Assembly (NCBI RefSeq): GCF_014694375.1 | Contig: NZ_JAAUWW010000003.1 | Location: 1 to 64,000, forward strand | Length of the DNA stretch: 64,000 nt | DNA from: Vibrio sp. S17_S38 | Lineage (GTDB): Bacteria; Pseudomonadota; Gammaproteobacteria; Enterobacterales; Vibrionaceae | Direction: 5' to 3' | Notes under the pieces: model-generated | What the model was told of the DNA's origin: nothing | What the model saw: only the letters and a program-made list of their open reading frames with translations | Database searches by the model: none | Part shown: positions 31,379 through 40,586 of the stretch, piece by piece | Layout of the letters: each line of letters opens with the position of its first letter | Numbering within the stretch: position 1 is the stretch's first letter | Program-made: the position numbers and the translations under genes

Positions 31379-31843
31379 CTATTTTTGCTTGCGATTTACT
31401 GGCTCTTCAAATTGTAGAGTCATATCCCAAGGCTGCTCAATCCAAGTGTCTTGCGCAATATCAACAATGTAGTCATCAACTAACTCTTGGCCTGCAGGTT
31501 TTGCACACACACAAATTAGCTTAGCTTTTGGGTACATTTGACGAATATGACGAGCGGTATCACCGCTATCCACTAAATCATCCACGATTAAGAAACCTTC
31601 ACCATCACCTTCGATAGTTTTAAGCACTTTCATTTCACGTTGATGGTCATGGTCGTAGCTTGAGATACAAATCGTATCAACATAACGAATACCTAACTCA
31701 CGCGCTAGAATTGCAGCTGGGACCAAACCACCGCGGCTTACACCAACGATACCTTTCCATTGCTCTGCTGGCATTTGTTTAGCAGCAAGTTGACGACAAT
31801 ACATCTGCATATTGTCCCAAGTAACGATAAATTTATTACTCAT
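31379..31843 (-). CDS. gpt: Xanthine(-guanine) phosphoribosyltransferase
   Basis: Purine salvage: converts xanthine and guanine to nucleotides with PRPP. The PRPP-binding motif is [14 protein letters not shown] (about residues 84-97), and [18 protein letters not shown] is conserved. The ATG at 31843 gives 154 aa (E. coli 152), with AGG about 9 nt upstream; the longer frame upstream is dispensable. It lies downstream of a purine-type permease on the same strand, fitting a salvage unit. Confidence 0.96.
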   Translation of the reverse strand: MSNKFIVTWDNMQMYCRQLAAKQMPAEQWKGIVGVSRGGLVPAAILARELGIRYVDTICISSYDHDHQREMKVLKTIEGDGEGFLIVDDLVDSGDTARHIRQMYPKAKLICVCAKPAGQELVDDYIVDIAQDTWIEQPWDMTLQFEEPVNRKQK

Positions 31844-31949
31844 AATATAAACCTGTTTTATGCCCTGTTGATTAAAAACTACCACCTTCTATGATAGCTT
31901 TTAATAGTTGGGCCATTTATTTTATAGTTCTAATCCGTATCAAAAACGA

Positions 31950-33245
31950 TTACGCACCAGTAAGAATGAATTTCAATAAGAAAATAGCCGCTAGAATCCA
32001 CACGCCCACATGTACTTCTCGTGCTTTGCCACTTAATAGCTTAATCGCTGCATAAGTTACAAAACCCATTGCGATACCTTCCGCAATTGAAAATGTTAAA
32101 GGCATTAATAAGCAGACGACAGCAACAGGAGCAGCTTCACTTAAGTCATCCCATTGGATATTAACTAAGCCTGACATCATTAATATAGCAACATAAAACA
32201 ATGCGCCAGTCGTTGCATAAGCTGGGATCATACCGGCTAATGGCGAGAAGAATAATGCAAATAAGAATAAAACGCCAACAGTAACCGCTGTTAAACCTGT
32301 ACGTCCACCAACGGCAACACCAGCAGTACTTTCAACAAATGACGTCGTATTAGATGTACCTAACAAAGCACCAATAGCGGTTGCTGTTGAATCAGAAAGT
32401 AAGGCTTTATTTAGACGAGGGATCTTGCCATCTTTACCAATAAAACCAGCTTTATTGGCCACACCAACAAGAGTTCCTGCGGTATCGAATAGGTCAACAA
32501 ATAAGAAAGCAAAAATAACCGAGATCATACCAACATCAGTGATAGTCGAGAAATCCAACTGCAAGAAAGTTGGCTCAATACTTGGCGGTATAGAAACAAT
32601 GCCGTGATATTCAACATTACCGACAAGAATACCTAAAGCCGTGGTGGCCAAAATAGCAATCATAACTGCTGCGCGGTAACCACGTTGAACAAGCACGATA
32701 GTCAGTACAAAGCCTAATGCACCAAGCATTGCAGGGATAGAGGTTAAATCACCTACGCCAACTAAAGTCGCTTGGTTACCGACAACAATGCCAGCGTTCT
32801 TCAAAGCAATTAACGCAAGGAACAAACCAATACCAGCAGAAATACCTAAACGTAGAGATACCGGAATAGAGTTAATAATCAACTCACGGATTTTAAATAA
32901 GCTTAAAAGAATAAATAACACACCAGAGCAAAATACAGCAGCTAACGCCATTTGCCATGTGTGTCCCATGCCTAATACAACGGTATAAGTAAAGAAAGCA
33001 TTCAACCCCATTCCAGGAGCTTGGGCAATGGGATAATTAGCATAAAGCCCCATAATAAAACAGCCAATTGCAGCAGCAAGGCAAGTTGCCACAAAGACAG
33101 AGCCATGATCCATACCTGTGCTTGATAAAATAGCAGGGTTGACGAAAATGATATAAGCCATCGTCAAAAAGGTAGTCATTCCTGCCAAAATCTCAGTTTT
33201 AACGTTGGTACCATACTCTGATAGCTTAAAGTACTTTTCTAACAT
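31950..33245 (-). CDS. NCS2/AzgA-family purine permease
   Basis: A 431-residue inner-membrane H+/purine symporter of the COG2252 branch (E. coli GhxP/AdeP-like), which imports adenine, guanine or hypoxanthine. About 12 hydrophobic helices are visible. Signature segments are TYTVVLG, QAPGMGLNAFFTY near residue 75 and ESTAGVAVGGRTGLTAV near 306. The exact purine cannot be read from sequence. The ATG has AGGAAT upstream. The gpt neighbour and the palindromic promoter element suggest purine-responsive control. Confidence 0.9.
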   Translation of the reverse strand: MLEKYFKLSEYGTNVKTEILAGMTTFLTMAYIIFVNPAILSSTGMDHGSVFVATCLAAAIGCFIMGLYANYPIAQAPGMGLNAFFTYTVVLGMGHTWQMALAAVFCSGVLFILLSLFKIRELIINSIPVSLRLGISAGIGLFLALIALKNAGIVVGNQATLVGVGDLTSIPAMLGALGFVLTIVLVQRGYRAAVMIAILATTALGILVGNVEYHGIVSIPPSIEPTFLQLDFSTITDVGMISVIFAFLFVDLFDTAGTLVGVANKAGFIGKDGKIPRLNKALLSDSTATAIGALLGTSNTTSFVESTAGVAVGGRTGLTAVTVGVLFLFALFFSPLAGMIPAYATTGALFYVAILMMSGLVNIQWDDLSEAAPVAVVCLLMPLTFSIAEGIAMGFVTYAAIKLLSGKAREVHVGVWILAAIFLLKFILTGA

Positions 33246-33277
33246 GTTTTATTCCTAAAAAGTGAACGATCCGTCGG

Positions 33278-33306
33278 CTACAATCGATTGCGCAATCGAT
33301 TGTCAA
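33278..33306 (-). promoter_or_regulatory. Promoter of the purine permease with a 24-bp palindromic operator
   Basis: On the minus strand a perfect -35 TTGACA (33306-33301) overlaps a 24-bp perfect palindrome at 33280-33303: ACAATCGATTGC followed by its reverse complement. Inside it are two copies of CAATCGATTG, each CG-centred as in LacI-family operators, spaced 12 bp apart. The operator occupies the spacer of the promoter, 35 nt before the ATG, ideal for repression. PurR is the obvious candidate because of the gene's function, but this is inferred. Confidence 0.6.
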
Positions 33307-33869
33307 AATGAGGGGTATTTTTCCAAAAAAAAGGGCACAAAGCAAACTGTATCTAGGTTTATTGAGGTATTTATTAACAGATAAAAAAATACCACCTAAA
33401 ACAGGTGGCAGTAGAACTAAACGAAGCCGAAACGGCTAGAATAATTCTTAATGATAAGGGGTATTTAGCACACAATTAAAGTAAGTATTAGGTGTATCAA
33501 AATATCGTCCAAATCGAACAACATATTTCAATATTGAAGCACAAACTTACTATATCGTAATCAAGTATCACCCGCATGAGCAGTTGATATCAAATAGTGA
33601 TGTAAATATACTAAATTCGTAATTTAATTACAATAAAAACTTGTAATAGAATATTAAAAGGATTCAAGAGTGACTAAAGTCACCTTTTTAGGTAATTAAA
33701 ATTCTTACAGCTTATCGATTTTATGTAAACTTACCCCATCTATACATAAAAAATAGTCTTTAGCGAAACTTAACACCCCTGTACATCCTCGCATTCAAAG
33801 TGCATTATTCTAGAATATTCGGATTAATCCCGTTCATTTCCACTGTATTTACTGCATTAGGAGTTATTT
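33304..33869. other. Long non-coding gap between the purine permease and pepD
   Basis: About 560 nt without a credible coding frame. It holds a candidate minus-strand transcript with promoter and terminator (separate entry). A plus-strand hairpin GTGACTAAAGTCAC (33670-33683) is followed by CTTTTTA. The pepD upstream region completes the gap. Confidence 0.6.
33383..33633 (-). ncRNA. Candidate small RNA or long leader upstream of the purine permease
   Basis: The minus strand has -35 TTGTAA (33633-33628), a 17-nt spacer and -10 TATATT (33610-33605). About 200 nt downstream lie a small hairpin AGCCGTTTCGGCT (33425-33437) and a terminator: CCACCT/AGGTGG (33392-33397 with 33403-33408) followed by seven T. 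The predicted RNA is about 215 nt and has no obvious coding frame. It could be a free-standing sRNA or an attenuated leader of the permease. I do not recognise it. Confidence 0.4.
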
Positions 33870-35342
33870 GTGTCTAAACCTCATTCTGAAATAAGCCAAT
33901 TATCCCCACAGCCTGTTTGGCAATTTTTTGACAAAATCTGTTCTTTCCCTCATCCATCAAAACATGAAGAAGCATTAGCTCAATACATTGTATCGTGGGC
34001 ACAAGAACAAAGCTTGGAAGTACGTCGTGATCAAACTGGCAACGTCTTCATAAAAAAACCAGCAACAGCAGGAATAGAAAACAAAAAATCCGTTGCTCTA
34101 CAAGCTCACATTGATATGGTTCCTCAAAAAAATGAAGGAACCGACCATGACTTTGCGCTAGACCCTATTCAACCTTATATTGATGGTGACTGGGTAACGG
34201 CTAAAGGAACGACTTTAGGTGCAGATAATGGTATGGGCATGGCATCTTGCTTAGCCGTATTAGCATCAAATGATATAAAGCATGGGCCACTAGAAGTATT
34301 ACTCACAATTGATGAAGAAGCGGGTATGACTGGCGCTTTTGGGTTAGAAAAAAACTGGCTTAGCGCTGATATCCTACTTAATACCGACTCAGAGCAAGAA
34401 GGTGAAGTGTACATGGGTTGCGCTGGCGGTGTGAATGCCTCGTTAATCTTTGATATTAAACGCACTGCACTTAAAAGTGATGCTATACAGCAAAAACTAA
34501 CAATAAAAGGCCTTAAAGGAGGTCACTCTGGTTGTGACATTAACACTGGCCGTGGTAATGCCAATAAAATCCTTGGTCGCTTTCTAGCCGAATCTGCTGA
34601 AACACTTGGCCTTGAAGTCATTGAATTCCAAGGTGGTAGCTTACGAAATGCTATCCCGCGCGAAGCCTCTGTGATTGTTGCAGTACCGTCAAAAAACAAG
34701 GCCGAATTAGCGTCCGCCTTTGAGCAATATATACAAACTGTTAAACAAGAGTTAGGTAAGGTTGAAACCACGCTTCAATCTCAATTAACCAATGACACAA
34801 GTGCACTAGCACCATTAAACCAACAAGATCAAAATCGTTTCATTGCGAGTTTAAATGCTTGTCCAAATGGTGTGATCCGTATGGATGACAATATCGAAGG
34901 TGTTGTTGAAACCTCTCTAAATGTTGGTGTTATTACCACAGGAGAAGATAAAATTACCATTTTATGCTTGGTTCGTTCTCTTATTGATTCGGGCCGTGAA
35001 ATGGTTGAAAGCACGCTAGGCTCACTCGCACAGCTGGCGGGCGCAACATTAAAACTCGATGGTACTTACCCGGGTTGGAAACCAGATGCAGACTCTGAAA
35101 TCATGCATATATTCCGTGATGTTTATGAAGGGATCTACGGACGAAAACCAAATATCATGGTTATTCATGCTGGCTTAGAGTGCGGTTTATTTAAAAAACC
35201 CTACCCTGAAATGGATATGATCTCATTTGGTCCTACGATTAAATTTCCACATTCACCTGATGAGAAAGTAGAGATCGCGAGTGTAGCGCTTTATTGGGAA
35301 CAAATGATTGCCATTTTAGAAAACATCCCAGAAAAAGCATAA
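33870..35342 (+). CDS. pepD: Aminoacyl-histidine dipeptidase (PepD, M20C)
   Basis: A cytosolic zinc dipeptidase that cleaves Xaa-His and other dipeptides. It is 490 aa (E. coli 485). The metal-binding segments are visible: LQAHIDMVPQK (His/Asp ligands near residue 77), GADNGMGMA near 117 and the catalytic EE in TIDEEAGMTGAFG near 148. The GTG start has TAGGAG (33858-33863) 6 nt upstream. Adjacent to gpt in E. coli; here separated by the permease. It converges on dinB. Confidence 0.96.
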   Translation: MSKPHSEISQLSPQPVWQFFDKICSFPHPSKHEEALAQYIVSWAQEQSLEVRRDQTGNVFIKKPATAGIENKKSVALQAHIDMVPQKNEGTDHDFALDPIQPYIDGDWVTAKGTTLGADNGMGMASCLAVLASNDIKHGPLEVLLTIDEEAGMTGAFGLEKNWLSADILLNTDSEQEGEVYMGCAGGVNASLIFDIKRTALKSDAIQQKLTIKGLKGGHSGCDINTGRGNANKILGRFLAESAETLGLEVIEFQGGSLRNAIPREASVIVAVPSKNKAELASAFEQYIQTVKQELGKVETTLQSQLTNDTSALAPLNQQDQNRFIASLNACPNGVIRMDDNIEGVVETSLNVGVITTGEDKITILCLVRSLIDSGREMVESTLGSLAQLAGATLKLDGTYPGWKPDADSEIMHIFRDVYEGIYGRKPNIMVIHAGLECGLFKKPYPEMDMISFGPTIKFPHSPDEKVEIASVALYWEQMIAILENIPEKA

Positions 35343-35353
35343 AATATAAACTG

Positions 35354-35427
35354 AGTCCCTAGTTCAGAGGCATTGCTTAGCTTGTCTATATTAGCAAGCT
35401 CATTTGCATTGTTAGCCGCTAGGGACT
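35354..35427. repeat. Nested inverted repeat between pepD and dinB
   Basis: AGTCCCTAG (35354-35362) pairs with CTAGGGACT (35419-35427). Inside, AGCTTG (35379-35384) pairs with CAAGCT (35395-35400). No T run follows on either strand, so it does not look like a simple terminator. It may still act as a convergent-gene boundary, or it may be a small mobile repeat remnant. Confidence 0.6.
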
Positions 35428-35440
35428 ATTGCGCTCCCTT

Positions 35441-36499
35441 CTACAATAAACATAACTGCTGATTCAATTCATCAGGCTTTAGCATCACATTCAAGCCGAG
35501 TAGACGGATTTCCCGGCCATGGCTACGTTTTAAAATATCCTCTAATAACGATTCGAAATCACCCAAGTTTAAATACTTATAACTATGTTCAATCGTGGTT
35601 TGTTGAAAATCTGCAAACTTCACCTTTATACCTTGCTTCAAAATTTGCTTATCCGGACTCACTTTTAATAAACGTTTTTCGAGTTCAGGGTATAGCTTAT
35701 CTTCAATTACCTGCCAACATTGAGTATAAGACTGGATATTAACGCTAAAAGTTCTCTCAACACCGACCGACTTTCTTTGCCGCTCAATCACCACTTCTCT
35801 TTTATCAATAGCATGGCTGCGCTGCCACAAAGATGCTCCCATTCGTCCAAACTGACGTAACAAATCGCTATAATTAGCTTGCTTCACATCAAGGCAAGTA
35901 TATAAATTGGCCTTATGTAATTTAGCGATACTCACCTTCCCAACACCCGGAATTTTTTCTAATGGCAACTCATCGATTGTTGATTGGACTTTATTTGGGG
36001 GGATGACTGCGACACCATTAGGCTTATTAAGATCAGATGCTATTTTAGCTAAAAACTTTAATGGCGCTACACCTGCCGAAGCGGTTAAATTTAACTCTCT
36101 TTCAATATCTTGTCGTATAGCCTGTGCAATTAAGGTTGCTGAACCATGATGTATCAAACAATGGCTGACATCTAAGTAAGCTTCATCTAATGATAAAGGT
36201 TCGATTAAATGTGTATAACGCTCAAAAATGGCACGAATTTGCTTTGAAACGGCTTGATATACAGACATTCTGCCAGGAACTAAAACAAGATTAGGACAAA
36301 GTTGAAACGCTTTTGCCGTCGGCATAGCAGAACGTACGCCATATTCTCTCGCTTTATAATTACAAGTACTGATCACTCCGCGCTGTTTTTCATTGCCACC
36401 AACCGCAAGAGCAACCTCTCGATATTGCGGAAAGTCCCTCATTTCAACCGCAGCGTAAAAACAATCCATATCGATATGAATAATTTTTTTAGTATCCAT
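35441..36499 (-). CDS. dinB: DNA polymerase IV (translesion, Y family)
   Basis: An SOS-induced error-prone polymerase. The catalytic acidic residues are visible: Asp10 in IHIDMDCFYAAVE and Asp105-Glu106 in PLSLDEAYLDV. The helix-hairpin-helix LPLEKIPGVGKVS and the little-finger domain follow. The ATG at 36499 gives 352 aa (E. coli 351); the longer frame runs through the LexA box and is excluded. The extreme C-terminus NQQLCLL resembles a beta-clamp-binding peptide (QxxLxLF type). Confidence 0.96.
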   Translation of the reverse strand: MDTKKIIHIDMDCFYAAVEMRDFPQYREVALAVGGNEKQRGVISTCNYKAREYGVRSAMPTAKAFQLCPNLVLVPGRMSVYQAVSKQIRAIFERYTHLIEPLSLDEAYLDVSHCLIHHGSATLIAQAIRQDIERELNLTASAGVAPLKFLAKIASDLNKPNGVAVIPPNKVQSTIDELPLEKIPGVGKVSIAKLHKANLYTCLDVKQANYSDLLRQFGRMGASLWQRSHAIDKREVVIERQRKSVGVERTFSVNIQSYTQCWQVIEDKLYPELEKRLLKVSPDKQILKQGIKVKFADFQQTTIEHSYKYLNLGDFESLLEDILKRSHGREIRLLGLNVMLKPDELNQQLCLL

Positions 36500-36519
36500 A
36501 AAACAGCACCACCAAAAGA

Positions 36520-36535
36520 CTGTATATAAAAACAG
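36520..36535. promoter_or_regulatory. LexA (SOS) box of dinB
   Basis: A perfect CTGT-N8-ACAG palindrome with an AT-rich centre (ATATAAAA), matching the gammaproteobacterial LexA consensus. It ends 20 bp before the dinB ATG, where LexA would block transcription until DNA damage. Confidence 0.9.
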
Positions 36536-36600
36536 TGTCAATGATAGCGGAGTTCAGTAATAAAGCCTAATAAAGTTGTGGGTTAAAATGATACATATAC

Positions 36601-36632
36601 AAAAAAGCCCTTACCCAATTAAGAGTAAAGGC
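36601..36632 (-). terminator. Terminator after nqrM
   Basis: GCCUUUAC/GTAAGGGC stem on the minus strand (36632-36625 with 36614-36607, one U-G pair), followed by six T. It lies 25 nt beyond the nqrM stop and ends the apbE-nqrM unit. Confidence 0.8.
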
Positions 36633-36656
36633 CATAATGACAACTCAAAATAAAAA

Positions 36657-36890
36657 TTATTGAATACGGTTACTTTCCCACTCTGCCAATTTTTGTGCTC
36701 GAATGGCGGCTTTTTCTTCACGCTTTTTGCGAGCATCACAAGGCTCTGGGCAGTTACAAACCTTATCAACACCAACTGAACCTAAACCACCACAACTGCC
36801 TTTTACTACCTTCTTCTGAAAGATATAGCCGACAGACATCGCGGCAATGACCAATACAAACACTAAAAAAGTGATCAAATACGTTGTCAT
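36657..36890 (-). CDS. nqrM: Na+-NQR maturation protein NqrM
   Basis: A 77-residue protein (DUF539) required for assembling active Na+-NQR, thought to deliver or insert iron at the NqrD/NqrE site. One N-terminal transmembrane helix (about residues 4-24) is followed by a cysteine-rich segment with Cys33, Cys45, Cys47 and Cys51, then a charged helix. It lies 17 nt after apbE, which itself follows the nqr operon, the usual arrangement in vibrios. Confidence 0.94.
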   Translation of the reverse strand: MTTYLITFLVFVLVIAAMSVGYIFQKKVVKGSCGGLGSVGVDKVCNCPEPCDARKKREEKAAIRAQKLAEWESNRIQ

Positions 36891-36907
36891 GATAAAATCC
36901 TCGTTTG

Positions 36908-37951
36908 TTATTGCTTATCGTTCAGATAAGGCTTAAATGCTTCTGATGCATATTCTTTAAAGCCATCGTCGGTTTTAACAATATACAACACTGGAATATT
37001 TTCTTTATTCGCAATACGGATTCCTTCCACTTCACCCAATACCATCAATCCTGTTGAAAGGCCATCAGCTGTCATACATGATGCATCTAATACCGTGACC
37101 GATACAACTTTATTATTAATTGGTTTGCCTGTTTTAGGGTTAATAATATGAGAATAACGGACGCCATTTTCTTCAAAGTAATTACGATAATCACCAGAAG
37201 TGGCTATCGCCATATCACCAGGTTCAATTATATTTTCTACTGAGCGCTCATTGGATACAGGCTTCTCAACGGCTATACGCCACGCAACACCGTCACGATT
37301 ATGTCCTTTAACACGGATCTCTCCACCCACTTCGACCATATAATTCAGTATACCAATCGACTCTAAATAATCTGCCACTTCATCAGTACCACGTCCTTTA
37401 GCTATACTTGATAAGTCGACATACAGGTCAGGAATATCTTTAATTAAAGTATCTCCTGTCTCAGATAAATGTTGAATACCAGTAATAGCACGGCGATGCT
37501 CAAGTTTTTCAGCAGTTGGCGTATGATCTGGACGATCTTCAGGACCAAATCCCCACAAGTTAACAATTGGGCCAACCGTCACATCCATAGCCCCTTCCGT
37601 TATTTTATTGATGCGTAAAGCTTCGCGAACAACAGTCGCGGTATCTTCAGACACAGTAAAAGGCTCACTGCTACGATGCTGGTTAAACTGGCTTAATTCT
37701 GAATCAGGTCGATAGGTCGACATTTCATCGTTTACTTTTTCCAGAACTTTATCGACTTCTTTTTGGATATCTTCAGGAGCTAGCGGATTACTTTCAGTTA
37801 GGTACTTAACATTGTATCCAGTTCCCATTGTTGGGCCTGAAATGTGCACTTGCTGAGGTGGCTTAGAGCAGCCAACTAAAACAAATATAGACAAAACCAG
37901 TGTAAGCGAGTATTTCGCTCGATTAGCAAGATGAATAGCACTTAATTTCAC
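36908..37951 (-). CDS. apbE: FAD:protein FMN transferase ApbE
   Basis: A periplasm-facing lipoprotein that covalently attaches FMN to threonines of NqrB and NqrC. The lipobox is LVGC with Cys28. Family segments are GPTMGTGYNVKY (about residues 39-50), VDLSSIAKGRGTDEVADYL (about 173-191) and a metal-binding region near ASCMTADGLSTGLMVLG (about 290-306). It is 347 aa (E. coli 351). Its natural targets are the two SGAT sites encoded in the adjacent operon. Confidence 0.96.
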   Translation of the reverse strand: MKLSAIHLANRAKYSLTLVLSIFVLVGCSKPPQQVHISGPTMGTGYNVKYLTESNPLAPEDIQKEVDKVLEKVNDEMSTYRPDSELSQFNQHRSSEPFTVSEDTATVVREALRINKITEGAMDVTVGPIVNLWGFGPEDRPDHTPTAEKLEHRRAITGIQHLSETGDTLIKDIPDLYVDLSSIAKGRGTDEVADYLESIGILNYMVEVGGEIRVKGHNRDGVAWRIAVEKPVSNERSVENIIEPGDMAIATSGDYRNYFEENGVRYSHIINPKTGKPINNKVVSVTVLDASCMTADGLSTGLMVLGEVEGIRIANKENIPVLYIVKTDDGFKEYASEAFKPYLNDKQ

Positions 37952-38035
37952 TTGCTTACTCCTTAATGTAATAAAAAATCAGAAATAACTATTAAATCAA
38001 TTCGATAAAAACGTTATTTCTCATTATTTCAAATT

Positions 38036-38071
38036 AAAAAATAATGGCTGACTTAATTAAGTCAGCCATTA
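38036..38071 (-). terminator. Terminator between nqrF and apbE
   Basis: A 30-bp perfect palindrome (38042-38071, arms of 15 bp) is followed on the minus strand by TTTTTT. It should stop or attenuate nqr transcription before apbE, so apbE-nqrM would depend on read-through or on its own promoter. Confidence 0.85.
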
Positions 38072-38092
38072 ATATCAATCCGTTAGCAACAA

Positions 38093-39319
38093 TTAGCCAC
38101 CGAAGTCATCTAATAGAATGTTTTCGTCTTCGACACCCAAATCTTTCAGCATACCGATAACGGCAGCATTCATCATTGGTGGACCACACATGTAGTACTC
38201 ACAATCTTCAGGCGCTTCATGATCTTTCAAGTAGTTTTCATAAAGCACATTGTGGATGAAGCCAGTGTAGCCATCCCAATTATCTTCAGCCATCGGATCA
38301 GACAGAGCGCAATGCCATACGAAGTTGTCATTCTCTGCAGCAAGCTTATCGAAATCTTCAATGTAGAACATTTCACGCTTAGAACGCGCACCATACCAGT
38401 AAGACATCTTACGATTTGATTGTAAACGTAATAGCTGATCGAAGATATGAGAACGCATTGGAGCCATACCAGCACCACCACCGATGAAGACCATTTCTGC
38501 ATCCGTATCTTTAGCGAAGAACTCACCAAATGGACCTGAAATAGTACATTTATCACCTGGTTTCAATGACCAAATATACGAAGACATAATACCTGGTGTT
38601 ACATCTGGGTTATTTGGTGGTGGGGTCGCAATACGCACATTAAGCTTAATCAAGCCACGCTCTTCTGGGTATGAAGCCATAGAGTATGCTCGGATAGAAT
38701 GCTCTTTAACCACTGACTCATAACGGAACAAATTAAATTTATCCCAATCACCACGATATTCTTCTGGAATATCAAAATCAGAATACTTAATGTGATGTGG
38801 TTCAGCTTCAATCTGAATATAACCACCAGCGCGGAACGGTACTTCTTCCCCATCAGGGATCTTAAGCACAAGTTCTTTGATGAAAGTTGCTTCGTTGCCA
38901 TTAGAAAGAACTTCACATTCCCACTTTTTAACACCGAAGATTTCTTCAGGAAGTTCGATTTCCATGTCGTTTTTCACTGCTACTTGGCAGGCTAAACGTT
39001 CACCTTCACGAGCTTCACCTTTACTGATGTGATCCAATTCTGTTGGCAGAATATCACCACCACCAGATTTAATTTTCACGCGGCACTGGCCACATGAACC
39101 ACCACCACCACACGCAGACGATACAAAGATACCTTTGCTCGACATTGCGCTTAGTAACTTATCACCAGGAGAAGTAATAATACTTTTCGCTGGATCTCCA
39201 TTAATGGAAATCGTAATGTCACCTGTTGGTACTAATTTCGATTTAGCAAACAAAATCACTAAAACTAAAACTAGTACAATCAGAGTAAACAATCCGACAC
39301 CAAGAAGAATAATGTCCAT
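38093..39319 (-). CDS. nqrF: Na+-NQR subunit F (NADH dehydrogenase subunit)
   Basis: The electron-entry subunit. One N-terminal transmembrane helix (about residues 3-25) anchors it. A 2Fe-2S ferredoxin domain follows with Cys70, Cys76, Cys79 and Cys111, the same positions as V. cholerae NqrF as I recall them. The FAD-binding RAYSMASYP is at 210-218 and the NADH domain is C-terminal ([14 protein letters not shown] near 275; YYMCGPPMM near 378). It is 408 aa, the last gene of nqrABCDEF, 32 nt after nqrE. Confidence 0.98.
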   Translation of the reverse strand: MDIILLGVGLFTLIVLVLVLVILFAKSKLVPTGDITISINGDPAKSIITSPGDKLLSAMSSKGIFVSSACGGGGSCGQCRVKIKSGGGDILPTELDHISKGEAREGERLACQVAVKNDMEIELPEEIFGVKKWECEVLSNGNEATFIKELVLKIPDGEEVPFRAGGYIQIEAEPHHIKYSDFDIPEEYRGDWDKFNLFRYESVVKEHSIRAYSMASYPEERGLIKLNVRIATPPPNNPDVTPGIMSSYIWSLKPGDKCTISGPFGEFFAKDTDAEMVFIGGGAGMAPMRSHIFDQLLRLQSNRKMSYWYGARSKREMFYIEDFDKLAAENDNFVWHCALSDPMAEDNWDGYTGFIHNVLYENYLKDHEAPEDCEYYMCGPPMMNAAVIGMLKDLGVEDENILLDDFGG

Positions 39320-39351
39320 TGACTATTTTCCTTATTTATTGGGTGCTTACC

Positions 39352-39948
39352 CTACAGTTGAATACCAGAGAAAGACATAAAGCCTAGCGCCATTAAACCA
39401 GCAGTGATAAAGGTAATACCTAAACCACGAAGTCCTGGTGGTACATCTGAATATTTCATTTTTTCACGAATACCAGCCAAAGCAACAATTGCAAGCATCC
39501 AACCTAAACCAGAACCGAAACCATATACAATAGACTCAGTAAAGTTGTAATCACGCTGAACCATGAAAGATACACCACCAAAAATGGCGCAGTTCACAGT
39601 AATTAACGGTAAGAAGATACCTAATGCGTTATACAAAGGTGGGAAAAAGCGATCAAGCACCATTTCCAAAATTTGTACTAAAGCCGCGATCACACCGATA
39701 AAAGTAATGAAATTAAGGAAGCTAAGATCAACACCGTCAATTAGTGCACTATCTTTAAGTACATAGGTATAAACAAGGTTATTCAATGGTACCGATAACG
39801 TTAGAACCACAACAACCGCAACACCAAGACCAATAGACGTCTTAACTTTTTTCGATACTGCTAAGAAAGTACACATGCCTAAGAAGAAAGACAGTGCCAT
39901 GTTCTCAATAAAAATAGAGCGAACTAGTAAGCTAATATAATGTTCCAC
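39352..39948 (-). CDS. nqrE: Na+-NQR subunit E
   Basis: A six-helix inner-membrane subunit of 198 aa, homologous to NqrD and RnfA. The conserved cysteines at Cys26 (LGMCTFLA) and Cys120 (ITVNCAIFG) are visible; with those of NqrD they bind the intramembrane iron centre. It starts 5 nt after the nqrD stop. Confidence 0.97.
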   Translation of the reverse strand: MEHYISLLVRSIFIENMALSFFLGMCTFLAVSKKVKTSIGLGVAVVVVLTLSVPLNNLVYTYVLKDSALIDGVDLSFLNFITFIGVIAALVQILEMVLDRFFPPLYNALGIFLPLITVNCAIFGGVSFMVQRDYNFTESIVYGFGSGLGWMLAIVALAGIREKMKYSDVPPGLRGLGITFITAGLMALGFMSFSGIQL

Positions 39949-39953
39949 GACAA

Positions 39954-40586
39954 CTACTCCTTCGCTTCAATTTGTTCAGGTTTCACAGTTCGGATAATCC
40001 AAATCAAGAAACCAATCAAGAAGAATGCAGAAGGTGCAAGTAACATCAAACCATTAGGTTGATACCAGCCACCGTCTTTAATTAATGGCAATACTTCCAT
40101 ACCAAATAATCTTCCTGAACCAAGTAATTCGCGGAAAAAGCCAACCACGATCAATACAAAGCCGTAACCTAAGCCATTAACAATACCATCAACAAAAGAA
40201 GGAATTGGAGGTGACTTCATTGCAAACGCTTCAGCACGCCCCATTACGATACAGTTGGTAATAATCAAGCCAACAAAAACAGATAACTGTTTTGAAATAT
40301 CGTAAAAGTAAGCACGTAGAACCTGATCAACCACGATTACCAAAGATGCAATAATTGCCATTTGGACAATTATACGCACACTATTTGGAATATGATTACG
40401 CATCAAGGACACAAAGAAGTTAGAGAATGCTGTTACTAGCATTACTGCAATCGTCATAACGAATGCGGTTTCTAATTTCGTTGTTACGGCTAACGCTGAA
40501 CACACACCCAACACTTGAAGTGCAATCGGGTTGTTATCAACAATCGGAGCAATAACGACTTTTCTAAATTCTTTAATACTCGCCAT
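39954..40586 (-). CDS. nqrD: Na+-NQR subunit D
   Basis: A six-helix inner-membrane subunit of 210 aa, homologous to RnfE. The paired cysteines are at Cys29 (LGVCSALAV) and Cys112 ([15 protein letters not shown]), facing those of NqrE. Its start codon overlaps the nqrC stop by one base, indicating translational coupling. Confidence 0.97.
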   Translation of the reverse strand: MASIKEFRKVVIAPIVDNNPIALQVLGVCSALAVTTKLETAFVMTIAVMLVTAFSNFFVSLMRNHIPNSVRIIVQMAIIASLVIVVDQVLRAYFYDISKQLSVFVGLIITNCIVMGRAEAFAMKSPPIPSFVDGIVNGLGYGFVLIVVGFFRELLGSGRLFGMEVLPLIKDGGWYQPNGLMLLAPSAFFLIGFLIWIIRTVKPEQIEAKE

